Shown: positions 44,497 through 55,400 of the stretch, in pieces | Layout: every line of letters begins with the position of its first letter | How positions within the stretch are numbered: position 1 is the first letter of the stretch | DNA from: Perkinsus chesapeaki | Taxonomy: Eukaryota; Perkinsozoa; Perkinsida; Perkinsidae | Reading direction: 5' to 3' | Length of the DNA: 64,000 nt | Assembly (NCBI GenBank): GCA_013115145.1 | Contig: JAAPAO010000090.1 | Span: forward strand, 1-64,000 | Program-made: the position numbers and the translations under genes | Notes under the pieces: model-generated | Told to the model about the DNA's origin: nothing | Seen by the model: only the letters and a program-made list of their open reading frames with translations | Databases searched by the model: none

Positions 44497-45341
44497 AGCT
44501 ATACCTAGTGAGCGTTGTGCCCACCTGTACTGTTATTACTGATGTTTCATGAACGTATGAGTTATTCGGTTCATAGTAAAAGCAGTAAATCTATTGAAGC
44601 ACTGATAGAGCACATGCATCGAGAAATAAGACGGACAGTTAGGGGCACCTGCAACACAGCTGTCAAGTGACTTCATCAACGTGTAGCTAGCCTCCTTTCA
44701 AGTAGGGCTAATTCCAGTAGGGGTCACGGTGACCAGTGGGGCCGCGCGCCGTGGGAGCAGGCAGCGTGAGACAGGCGGTACTATAGCACAACCAGACTGA
44801 TTATTATCCACCACATTCTGGTTCCCTCCTCCCCCTCAACTCCCCCGACACGAGCACTAATAGGCATTACGGTACAGCTATATACAATGAATGGACAATA
44901 TATACAATGAGCAGATAGAACTACAAAATAGTAACGAGGGGCAAATAAGAGATAGGCAGGTTTGCCGATACGTCACTGTGTGCTGGAGTCTTGTACCCAT
45001 CTCGTAATCTACCATCTCACACGTCACGACGATCGCGCGCCATCTCGCCATCGTAACTGCTTTGTAAGGCTCCTTTGTGCGCCACCAGATGTAGGCACGT
45101 TGTGTGCCACAATGTCAGTGTTAGTCTCAATTATCTTGTCTGATGAGTATCGATTAACATGGAGTGCGCTTATTATTGTAGCGTCAGTGGTTACTCCATA
45201 GTTGTACGTATGTACACAATTATACTCGCCTAATCACAGCCTGTTGCGCTCCTGGTACTCGGACGGCTAATCGAGCTACTATCAGTGACATCAGCTGTAG
45301 CTAGGAAACACTCGTTTACGAATCGTAGGATTCTGCCCATT
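44497..45341. other. Intergenic stretch, no supported gene
   Basis: I see no coding sequence with family similarity here. TATACAATGA is repeated twice at about 44880-44911. Otherwise nothing stands out. It should contain the promoter of the carboxypeptidase gene. Confidence 0.4.
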
Positions 45342-47900
45342 ATGGCACTCAAAGCGCCGGCGATCATGTTACTCCTCGCGTGCCGTCTAATCGCGGTTAG
45401 CAGTCTCTGCGATGATAGGGTGAAACAGATATTCGGATATTTAAAGGGAGCATCTGATGCTCAGTAATTCTATGTTCCACGAGTTCTCAGTGTAGGTGTG
45501 TATCTGTTCAGACTATTCCGCTGGTTCTTCGAGTCCCGCGAGAAGCCGCTAACAAGTCCTATTCTCATATATTTCCAGGGGGGTCCCGGAGCTAGTAGCA
45601 TGATTTCAGCCGTTTCGGGTAATGGTGGACCGTGCATTCTTAATACTAAGGGTGATGATACATCTGTGAATAAGTAAGCTACAATGGAAAATCGCTGCAT
45701 CTCTACTTGTTTTATGCACATGGCAAGACCGTCGTCATAATCAGGTATTCTTACAACACATTCGCCAACGTTATGTACATTGATCAGCCTGCGCCAGTGG
45801 GCTTCAGCAAAGGGACAACGCCAGAGGGAGATGTTGAGACCGCCAAATCGACGTACCTTGCTAGTAGACTTCCACTGACGTCATTTGTTCTCTGTCGCAG
45901 TCTCCATGCGTTGGAGGCATTTTTCAGTAAATATCGGTCGTATAATACGCGTGTTATCCTAATAGGCCAGTCCTATGCAGGTAGTCACAGCGCTTCCTGG
46001 ATGAATCCCGTACCTTATTAACGTCTTGCATCGAGGTCATTGTCAGGGCATTTCATCCCAGCTTTGGCTCAGCTGGCAGTGAAGAGGAAGTCATCGATAA
46101 ATTTGAAAGGCCTCATTCTTGGGAATGGCTGGGTTAATCCCGAGCCTCTGTGAGTTCGTGGGGCAATGAAGCAGCACTGTATCATTCTCAGGATCCGCTC
46201 AATGCCCATAATGGCGTATAAGAGTAACACAGCCCCAATCGTCATTACGGAAAAAGAGTCCGTGTTATTAGGAGGAACGCTCCTTCACGCTCTCGTCAGG
46301 TTTGATACTTTGACCGAATGTATCCCAGGGTTACTCGGAAATATTTCTGATTGCGTCAGTCAGAAGCTCAAGGAGGTATGCGAAGGCGCACGAAAATTAT
46401 TTCGTGAACAGATGCTTGATCGTATTCGAGACAAGGATATTGATCAGTAGGTCGCAGAGCGCAGTTCTGACTCCAGTTTTCGACTTCTCAATTGCTTCCC
46501 TTAGGTTCGACCTACGACGTCGGTGCACTGAGCCAAAACCGGCATGTCGGTATATTGAAAATGTGAGTGAGGAACGTGTATGCCGTCGGCTATGCCGAGC
46601 CGGCTCTACGGCTCGTTCACTTCTAGACACTCGGAGCATCACGCAGTAGTTTCTCGCCATTTGTTGGACAACACGGTTCCGTATCTTGAGAGAATGGTTT
46701 TCATAGTATCCTGGGCTCATGCAACTTCCTGTATCTAACATTAGTTGTTACGATAACTTGTAGCAAGCGCTCGCGAACGGTGTCAGTTTGATGACATAGA
46801 CAAGAGTAGGTATGTTGGCTCCTAGATTAGTATGCGATTCTTTTGTACCCAAGAGACTCTACTCCTGCATAGTGAAACTCATATGACGAGTCTCGTCCCT
46901 CCCTCGGTTTTTGTTATTCTCTTTTGTTGGCAGTTCAAGACGTACTTTGACAGCCCTAAAGTTCAGGGGTATCTCAAGGTGGATAAGACCTGGCTATATG
47001 CCAACAACTCTGTAGGTTACCGTTTCTAAGCTTTCCTGTACGGCATAGTGTATGTGATAGTCCTCAGTCGGAAAATATTGCTTCCTCCTTCTCAGGTAAT
47101 TGATCACTTCGCCTATGACTATATGGTGGATTACAGTCCCGCTTTAGGATCACTGTTAGATGCGGGCCTCCGGGTATGTTGCTGCATTAACCCGTGGCGC
47201 TGAACTCGTGCAGCATTCCTCACAGCTACAATCAAGAAGCACTGTTTTCTTAAGTATTTTTGCTGCTCTTTTTTCGAAATGGCCTCTATAGTTGAATAAT
47301 GTGTTAGAGACACTCATTTTAAGGACTGTGTCGTAGTCCACGTAATCTGATGGTCTCATACGCATAGGTTGCGCCGTGTAACGTTGTGACTTTCTGTGTT
47401 GGATAATGTGATAGGTTCTACTATATGCCGGCGACCAGGACTACGTTTGTAATTGGATTGGAACCCGTCATGCGACTTTGAACATCCAGTGGAGCGGTCA
47501 AGACGGATTCAAAAGTGCCGAAGATGTTCCATATTATGTAAGAAGCACTATTGCTTCTTACTCCTGCTGGGGGTATCCCCAGCGACATGCCAAAACGCTA
47601 GTGTATATGGTCATCATTCAAGTCTACTATGCCTCTAGGAACTTGACTCGATTGTGTGATAAACCCTTCGAGATGTTTCCCTTCAGCTACCAGATGGAAG
47701 GGAGGTGGGCAAGTTGAGGAGGTTCGCTTCTGAACGCACAGGAGGGCAGCTCAGCTTTGCTCAAGTAGTGCTCCTTAGTCTACAGCCACTTTACTATCAT
47801 CACGTATCATTGGTGTCAGATTTATAAGGGAAGTCACTCTGCCGCGAAAGACGCTCCCGATGCGGTGCTCAAACTTGTCATGGATGTCGTTGCGAATTGA
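45342..47900 (+). CDS. S10 serine carboxypeptidase (cathepsin A-like)
   Basis: This is a secreted or vacuolar carboxypeptidase. The signal peptide is MALKAPAIMLLLACRLIAV. The first exons are 45342-45463, 45512-45673, 45745-45852, 45901-45980 and 46047-46149, all in phase. Motifs follow in order: RWFFESREKPLTSPILIYF, QGGPGASSM (oxyanion region), VMYIDQPAPVGFSKG, VILIGQSYAGHFIPALAQL (nucleophile Ser), GLILGNGWVNPEP, KTYFDSPKVQGYL, VLLYAGDQDYVCNWIG (catalytic Asp), and at the end RFASERTGGQLSFAQ joined to IYKGSHSAAKDAPDA (catalytic His). Two positions are unusual: the family Gly-Glu-Ser is Gly-Gln-Ser here, and the normal GHMVPMDQP around the His is strongly changed. Exons between 46150 and 47410 are only partly resolved. 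Confidence 0.85.
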
Positions 47901-48510
47901 TGGCAATACGATGGCGAAGATCGGCAGCGACATCCGAAGACGAAATCTTTGACATAACCTTTTTTTATGTATCTTTCTAAAGAGCGCATGGTCTGGCTGA
48001 TTTTTCATTAGGTAGCCAGAGTTAGGATGTTCTATAGATGCAGGCGTTAATACACCTTTGCGAAGGCCTTCTTAACTTATAACAATAAAAAGGAACGAAA
48101 TTTGAAGACATATGACTTGTCCTGTTGTAGAAGAACTAGTTTCGGTTTGCTGGTAGCATCCGATTCACTAATGATGATTCACCATCAATTCTTTCTCACA
48201 TAATAGACTTTCAATCCCTTTGGCGTCAAGACCTTGCGTTGGGCCTTCAACCTTAATACTGCAGAAGGCAAATTCGGCAGTACGGCTCATTGTTCGGCCG
48301 CCGACAGGGCTGAGCGGAGCTCAGCTCGCATCAAACCTTGTTAAACGATATTACAGGGGCTTGGACCCACCGTCGAGGTCAAGTGACTGGCTTCAAGCTG
48401 GTAATGTACTAGCGCTGGCGAGGGCTAATCCTACCCCATCAGCTCCAAGGCACAAGGGCAAATTACTTCAGTGAAAGTCATGAACTATTAACAAGGAAGG
48501 AGTAAGAAGT
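47901..48510. other. Intergenic stretch with a weak plus-strand open frame
   Basis: An 84-codon frame at 48220-48474 (LILQKANSAVRLIVRPPTG, ending RHKGKLLQ) is coding-like but lacks a recognised family and a clear upstream exon. I leave it as a possible exon only. Otherwise I see nothing. Confidence 0.3.
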
Positions 48511-48648
48511 CTACACCATTGACCGGTCAAGTTTTTCTCAGTTAATTTAAACGGATCTTTTCCCGATTTAAAGATAGTTTAAAAAGCGAATCCGTTTCCG
48601 CGTCGTTTTTAAATTGATTGAAAAAAGCTTAACCTTGACCGGGTGTAG
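48511..48648. repeat. Imperfect inverted repeat, MITE-like
   Basis: The ends are CTACACC (48511) and GGTGTAG (48642), perfect inverted copies. Just inside are CGGTCAAG and its complement CTTGACCG. Further in, AAACGGAT (about 48549) pairs with ATCCGTTT (about 48590), and ATTTAAA pairs with TTTAAA at the centre. The 138-bp unit would fold into a long interrupted hairpin with terminal inverted repeats and no coding capacity, as expected of a miniature inverted-repeat element. No clear target-site duplication is seen. Confidence 0.55.
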
Positions 48649-50083
48649 TAATGACAAGAAGAGCGGAAACAAACGACGAAACTCATCAGCACAGCGGAAC
48701 GCAGCATTATGATTCCAAATCACTATCTTGTGTTACGAAACTAGCGTAAACCGAGAGTAGAGTTGAACGCTCCACAATTGATGAGATTCCACAGGTGTCC
48801 ATATATGGAGCTCAGTTAGCATGCTTAAGCTAATAATCACGGTGAGTCAAACTATTTTACTAAGGTATGCTGAACCTCCGAGGCGGCTATAGAGTCTCTA
48901 TTGCCGCCTTAGCGACATTCTTAATTCGCTCCTAAGTGCCTTCTAATGAGCTAATGCGTCGCCGCCCTTGAGGGTGTTCAAATATAAGGTATGTTCACAA
49001 TATAAGAGAGTATGGTACTACAAGCATGAGACATGTGAAGTTTCCCCCTTTATATTCAGTTTCAACCGTGCTTCCTGCTCCATTATCTGGCGTACACTAC
49101 AGCGCCGACCGACCAGTGTGACAGGTCGCAGCTGTCTGCGTATCTTTATTATTGTATATTCATTGGCACCATCTAAAAAATCTCTCTGTTGGTTAGTTAA
49201 ACTCACTTTAGCCATCCCAGCTACTATGTTTTGGTGCAGCAAAAACTACGTAATTTGTAACAGTGCAGTATTGGCGGCTGAGAGCTTGTGTTTGAGGGCT
49301 TCTAATGGTGCTGCTCCCTATTCTGTACCCTCTTTCATCAGAGAAGGGTTCCACGTGGAATCCTGTCCCAGTGCGCGGATCCAAGTCCGTGGAATGGGAA
49401 CCTGGGAGATCGTTACACTTTAACACAAGTAATTTCTCCAAGTTTGGAAGGGTCTACTTTCCAGCTGTGCGGACTTCAAACGTCTGCAATCCTTTCGCTG
49501 GTGTTAGTGTTAGCCTTGTTCAGATTTCGCGCTGTAAAAAGCGTGCGCCATTCCAATCGATTAATATCTCGCTCGGATTTCAGCTATTGTAATCGATTTT
49601 GTGCGTAGCTGCTCTAATTATCGACATCTTCAATTATCCATTAATGTGTACCGCACACTTCGACGATCCGCTTGCCGGCCTCTATGGCTTGCGTTGATTG
49701 CGTTTCTTGTCACAAGTGCTACACAGATTCGGAACGTGTTGTCCGGCTCCGATGCTTTGGCGTCAGCCGTAGTGTGTCCAAGTCTTTCCGAACATTTGAA
49801 GTGTTAATAATACCAGCATTCCTTCTCCATAGAGGCCCTTTTTTGAAGGGCATCTTTGAAGGCTTAGTTTTTGTGTGGTATACAGGAAGTTGCTACCGAG
49901 GGCGGACGGTGCGAGGTCGCCGTGACGCTCTATCTGCAACGTACAACGTTGATGAATGATGAGCTTTTAAATGATGAAAACTCAGAGGCTTCTCCTGATT
50001 CTCTATGACTGAGAGAAACTAAAATGGATCGATAGGACTGATTAAAGCTCTAACATCTTTTGGTAGCGCTTTTGGTTTTCGCT
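48649..50083. other. Unresolved stretch, weak minus-strand coding signal
   Basis: Minus-strand segments at about 49441-49210 (DLPGSHSTDLDPRTGTGFHV) and 49215-49018 (MAKVSLTNQQRDFLDGANEY) read like protein. They overlap plus-strand frames of similar length, and no splice model or family supports either. A small gene may be present. Confidence 0.3.
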
Positions 50084-50757
50084 ATGTCAACGGGACTGAC
50101 CGAGAACCCCGCAACAGCACTTCAGAACAGTAGGGCGTTACCTTCGCACCACAAGCAGACAAACTTTTAGGCAAATCTGTTCCGGGCGGACTTCAGAATA
50201 ACTCGCGAGATGCTTTCTCTTCGTTCGCTCCTTCCGGCTTGAAGGTGAGTTGTTGTTTCTTGCTACTGACGAGACTGAAGAGTAGGGCAAACTGGCGTCT
50301 TTGGAGGACTTCATCGCAATGCAAAACGAAGAGCTTGCTGCTCAGAGGCAAGAGATTGAAGCCTTGCGGAACGACAAGGTTTGAAATAATAGCAGCGGTT
50401 GTGATAGAATAGGCACTCTTCAGTCGAGCATCGAGCAGCACTATCAGGGTCAGCTACAGGACCTCAAGAAGACCGTTGTTTCGGATGTTCAGAGAATGCA
50501 GGTCAGCACTTCTCAAGTGCCACGTGGCCGGCTTCAGGATTCCCTGTAGGATGAAGTGAAGAGGCACTTCAGCCATCAGAAGGCCGAGAACTCTAGGCTT
50601 CAGCAGCAGATCACAACGCTTAAAGTGAGCGGTGTATAGCGAGTCCAAGGGGGCGAAGGCTTGCTCTGGTTAGGGGGAGAAGACCTCCTTACAACAGCAG
50701 ATCCTCGGACTGCAGCGGAGGATCCAAGAGATTGAGGAGCAGATAGGCTCGGACTGA
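50084..50757 (+). CDS. Short coiled-coil protein
   Basis: The gene starts MSTGLTENPATALQN and has several short introns of roughly 30-60 nt. After NSRDAFSSFAPSGLK the protein is one long charged coiled coil: ASLEDFIAMQNEELAAQRQE, IEALRNDKSSIEQHYQGQL, QDLKKTVVSDVQRMQDEVK, RHFSHQKAENSRLQQQIT, and QQILGLQRRIQEIEEQIG, stopping at 50755. Heptad spacing is clear throughout. It looks like a cytoskeletal or basal-body component, but the family cannot be named from sequence alone. Each exon ends at a GT donor within a heptad, so phases are well constrained. Confidence 0.65.
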
Positions 50758-50921
50758 GTGACATGACTTACAGTTATTCCTATGGTGTACGTAGACATGA
50801 TAGCAATCACGAATTAAGTTGTTGTTAAATTGCATAATAGTGTCTAGTTGTGTAGTCAACTCAAACAAGAGTATCGATATGAATGCAAATTACTGCTGCT
50901 GGTGGAGTTGTTTCATCTGCC

Positions 50922-52244
50922 TAATGTCCCCTGGATTCACCCTCGATGTTCCTGTCCCTGAAAATAGCACAGTGGAGCGAGTAGGTTCGTGCCATTGGCA
51001 CCCTCACACCATCTCTGCTAGGCTGATCCGGTAGACCTCACTCCAGTGCATTCTAGTCCCAGGCTGAGTAGCTCTTTGGAACGCTGCATTCTGCGGTCAC
51101 CTGACTCTGGAGATGTAGGCGTTTCTGCGTTGCATTTCGGTTTCAACTGTGTCCCTAAGGTACTATTATGGGTATCCACACCGAAGGTCGCCAACAGATA
51201 CACTCCCCTGACGAAGGGCGCCCGAGACACTCCCTTGTCGGCAGAGCACACCCGACGAGGTAGACGGCAGTTTCGCGGTATTACTGTGAACTAGCTGATT
51301 CTCAGCCTCGACTGCTCCGGAGCTGAAGTCAATGATTGAGTTCGAGGCCGAAGTCATCAGTGAGCTATTTATGATTCATTGTAATTGAAAGTCACCGTTA
51401 AGGTCCCATGGCCAAGCGTAGGGCTGCCGAGCAGCTTACGATGATGCAGGTGAAGAGCTTCGCCCAGCGGTGTAAAGTAAGAGCCAGCCTGTACTCCAGG
51501 AATTTGGACGGTGAGCAGCAGCAGTGCTATGCCCTACACCCAGGGATTTGTTTCAGCCTTCTCTTTTTTCTCAGGAGAGCTATTTGATGCAGTCCGATCC
51601 AGGGGTTACTCAGAAGAGTCGTCGTGTAACTCATCAGATCAAAGCGAGTAACGTACTTCTATCGCCGCACGTATCAGATGACAATGTCCAAGGTGCCAAA
51701 GCCCGCACAGTGTTAGAAAGTGTTCAACAGCAGCACCTAGAATATCTGTTGCTTCTACTGCCGCTTCGTTTGGCTCGTGCGAAGAATCGGACGAGGGCGC
51801 TGACGTTTGCGTCGGGTTTAATGATTCCTCCGAGGCCCTTCCCGCACAGCAGCACTTCAGCAGAGAGGTGAACCACATACTTTGCCCGCAGCAGCAGCGG
51901 CCTTTGTTTCAGGCCCTTATTAGGACGACGATTCTTAGGTCGAATGCAGTTGATTTTACTCTCAAGTTCGCGGAAACGGTTGAAATTATTGAAAAAACTC
52001 TTCGACTGAAGTACAGTATCTTTCACAACTTGCCTATTGAGTATTTGCTGACCCAGGAAACCCACTCGGCGTCGTTCAGTTTGCGGATCTGCCGATAAGT
52101 GGAATACAGCTGATGGTGGCGAGACCATCCAAGCTTGCTGTTAAAGTTGTCCTTTCTTCCTGTTCAGATGTTAAGATGAGAATCGAGGATACCCGATTAT
52201 GGCTAGACATCATCCAATGTGATGATGTTCCTGCTGCGTTGTAG
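50922..52244 (+). CDS. Hypothetical protein, multi-exon
   Basis: The gene starts MSPGFTLDVPVPENSTVERA. The N-terminal third is disordered with Ser-Pro and Thr-Pro sites (LTPVHSSPRLSSSLERC, YTPLTKGARDTPLS), possible kinase targets. Later exons read MAKRRAAEQLTMMQ, ESYLMQSDPGVTQKSRRVTH and ALIRTTILRSNAVDFTLKF followed by AETVEIIEKTLRLKY. The end reads KMRIEDTRLWLDIIQCDDV with stop at 52242-52244. The layout of proline-directed sites followed by a structured C-terminus is seen in kinetochore and centrosome proteins, but I recognise no family. Several intron borders are approximate. Confidence 0.5.
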
Positions 52245-52407
52245 TTTACTCTATTATTTACTGTACTTTATCATATCCTAAAGTTACCTCCTTCCATGAA
52301 ACCCTAGTCTAGCACTATTCACATGCGCCATTATCCTTTCGACATTGTTATTATTGCGTTATGATGTAGTGCACTCTTCCTAATCCGAGGAAGGTTACTG
52401 TGGTGGT

Positions 52408-52459
52408 CTGAGGCATAGTTATGAACCCGTGGGGCGTCGGTTCAAATCCCACGTCTGAC
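52408..52459 (-). repeat. Candidate intron-like unit with tRNA B-box-like motif
   Basis: On the minus strand this 52-nt stretch begins GTCAGACGTGGGATTTGAACC and ends ATGCCTCAG, so it has intron-like ends and the same motif near the donor as three confirmed introns. It lies just beyond the 3' end of VPS35 on the same strand, so it may be a 3' UTR or last intron. The plus strand shows GGTTCAAATCCC, a B box without the remainder of a tRNA. Confidence 0.4.
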
Positions 52460-52499
52460 GATTTGACGCGTTGGATAATACTCTATTTCCGTATTCACC

Positions 52500-55400
52500 A
52501 ATCAAGACAGATTCCTTTGCGGACTTGAGTAACGCAATAGTAGACAGTACGATAGAGAAATGTGAACAGTATAGAGACAGCGGTAACAATCACGCAGATG
52601 CAACTTTAGCTGGACTCGGGGCGCAGGACAAGTCAATGCTTCGATACCTGCACATCCATAGGAAAGCTGACGAGCGGCTTGAACGTACTTTTCTCGGTAG
52701 TCTGGATCGTCCTTCAGCTGCCGAATGTATGCAATTGTGGCCGCCAGGTGAGCCTTAACAGCGACGATCCCAGCAGATGAGGAAGCCGATGAAGTGGTGT
52801 GCATCGTGCCTACGAGGGTAGGAGAGTCAAGGTACTCACTACGTAATCTTTAGCTCACTGTGGTTCTCGAGAAGGGGATTTTTGGCGTTTGAGGCAGCTG
52901 TGTTGGGGTTGGTCGATTCCATGGCAAACTTAACATGCTCCATACAGAGGGCAATCAAACTGTTAATATGCGAAGATAAGATCTGAGACACTGTAACAGT
53001 GGAATGGATTACTGCGGGACAACTGACCTGCTCGTTATTCTTGTTGAAGTAGAATACATAACGGTCAAGGACATCGACAAACAGCGACACGCCGGTCACC
53101 TCAGAGACGTCGATCTTATCCAGATCTTCTGTGCTAGAGTCGCTACCGAGTCCACCTGAGTCCAAGGTTCCACATTCCTCAGGTTACCCGAAGCCCTACT
53201 CTCCAGGATTCTCTCGGCAATCCTGAGGCATCGTTGCAGACACTCAAGCACTCGTCGGGAGTCCCAACGGTCTCGAGGAAGAACCTACCAGCGAAGCATG
53301 AACGTATCGGTGGAGGGCTACTCGTAACTTACAGGATTCCAAAACATATCGGCACAGCAGAGGATCTGGCGGCACTGATCAGACTTCCGCACCAACTTCG
53401 CAGCGTACTGCGTGATCTACAAAGGAAAGTCCGCACCGCTTGTAAGCGCATAACTCACCGTGGTTGAAGTGGCCTCGTAATCGTCAGGCGTCAGCGCCTG
53501 TCCCGCTGGACCAAGAAGAGCCCCGACCATCAATGGGATGCATGCCTAATGAGAGATGCTTTGAACTGCGGGACGTTGCTCATTGCTCGTACACTTTGAG
53601 AATCGGTGATGTCGTCTTCATACGTGGCCAGTGCCCGATTGATGAACTCGTAGCCGATAGATTCGAACGCTCCTTCACCATAAAGATTCGTTTCGACGTA
53701 TCCCGCAACCTGATCATTCTATCGTCCACAAGCCACCGAGAGCTCTCCAAGTACCGCTGCTGCGTCGAGCCACATCTTCAGCGTTTGCATTGCCGCAGTT
53801 GGGCCCCCTCCCAGCAAGCAGTGTGAGCCGTAGGCATCCAGAGTTTTATAAACCTGCGAACATAATAATTAGCGGAGCGACGCACAACTTTCCCGTACAA
53901 ATTGGAAGGCCTTTTTGGTGCTATTAAAGAGCCTTGTATGCTGCAACTCCAAAGTCCTAACTTTCGGTGCTAACTTCACCGCTCGATAAATGACGGGCAC
54001 CAGCGTGACAGTCTAAGCAGTAAAGTGCTTAGACAGCGTCTTAATCTCCATTTTACCAGTTTAGCTGGGCTGCCATGACCGAGGTGCTGACGCATCACAC
54101 TCAGAAGCTGCAGCTCGAGATCGGTATTGGCATCGCTCTCTCGAATGAGATGGCAAATCTTTGCAAGATTACACTGATCCGTGGCGGCTTCGGTAGCGTC
54201 CGTTGCTGAGAACAGGTAACACTCGGGACAGGCGGCCACGTGGTGACAGTACCATAGTCCTCGGAAATGAGCGGTCGCAATAAAGTCATGAAGCTCTGCA
54301 ATCGACTAACGTTGTCAATAACTTGTTTTTCTGGATGCTCGCACATGAGTAAAGCGTTAACCATGCCCACACCACAGTGAGCTTGAGTCTGAAGCGTCAG
54401 GTACCTTTCCGAAGCGACATGGAGATATGTTCGAGATGAGTAGGCTTACCGATACACATTATTGTAAGCATCGGAGAGGCAGTCCATGCAGCTGAGACCG
54501 AGCTCTTCGATTGGTCTAAGGGGGGCGGACAGATATAACGTGTTTGGTGAAGGTAGCCGCTGGCCTACTTGCTAAGGAGGTCGACCATACTAAAGCATGC
54601 TTTCTCATCTGGGCGGATCTTCACTGCTCCACCGGATAGTTGCCTATCTAGCATTCTAGCTAGTGCAGCATGGATAGACTAATGAGATATAACATTAAAC
54701 CAGTCCAAGCTGATACACTAGCAATAGGTTAGAACTTTACTACTCTACCCATCCAACATTACGGGTGAACTGCTACTAATCATCTATAATATTATCGCAG
54801 TCTTCAAACCGCCTCATGTACTAATAAGGCTACTGGCAGCAGCGCGAAATTGCACTGTGAAATGTAGAGCCGAGTCGTGGTATAAATTCCGTTATAGATT
54901 TATAACGAGAATTTAACATAAATTTATATTAATTAATAGTTTCGGGTTAATGAACACACACTACATTGACCGCGAGTGTGGGAGAGCGGAGGGAATGGCG
55001 TCGCTGTGTTCGCTGTTATTCGGCCACTACAGTACTTTTGATACTATTAGAGTGTAGAGACCAATTTCTAGGGGCGGATCTCTTCTAGATCGGATACACT
55101 AGAGGGAAGCCTCAAGCGATTACTAACTACCCTGTCAGCAAAACATTGCATCTCTAATGAAGGCCCTCTTCACTAGAAGAAAGCTCCGCTGGAAAATCAC
55201 AGGCAATCCCAAACGTTCGTTCCGCCCCGCCACCGCTTTTATAACCTGTAAATGGTCTAGCCTGTCAGGGTAGAGCGTGATCGTGAAGCCAAGATAAGCT
55301 CCCATTATATCAATCAAAGAGGCCAAGCTGTTGTTGTGACCCTTGCTGCCGCGCCCTACCACGCAAAACTACTACTCATGACTGCCGTCGCCGGGCAAAC

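Noticed and set aside
48968-49423. 151-codon plus-strand open frame
   Set aside because: It does not show coding-like composition, overlaps competing minus-strand frames and has no family match. It is left as unresolved.
52380-52465. Possible plus-strand tRNA ending GGTTCAAATCCCACG
   Set aside because: Upstream bases do not form an acceptor stem or D arm, and the spacing is wrong.
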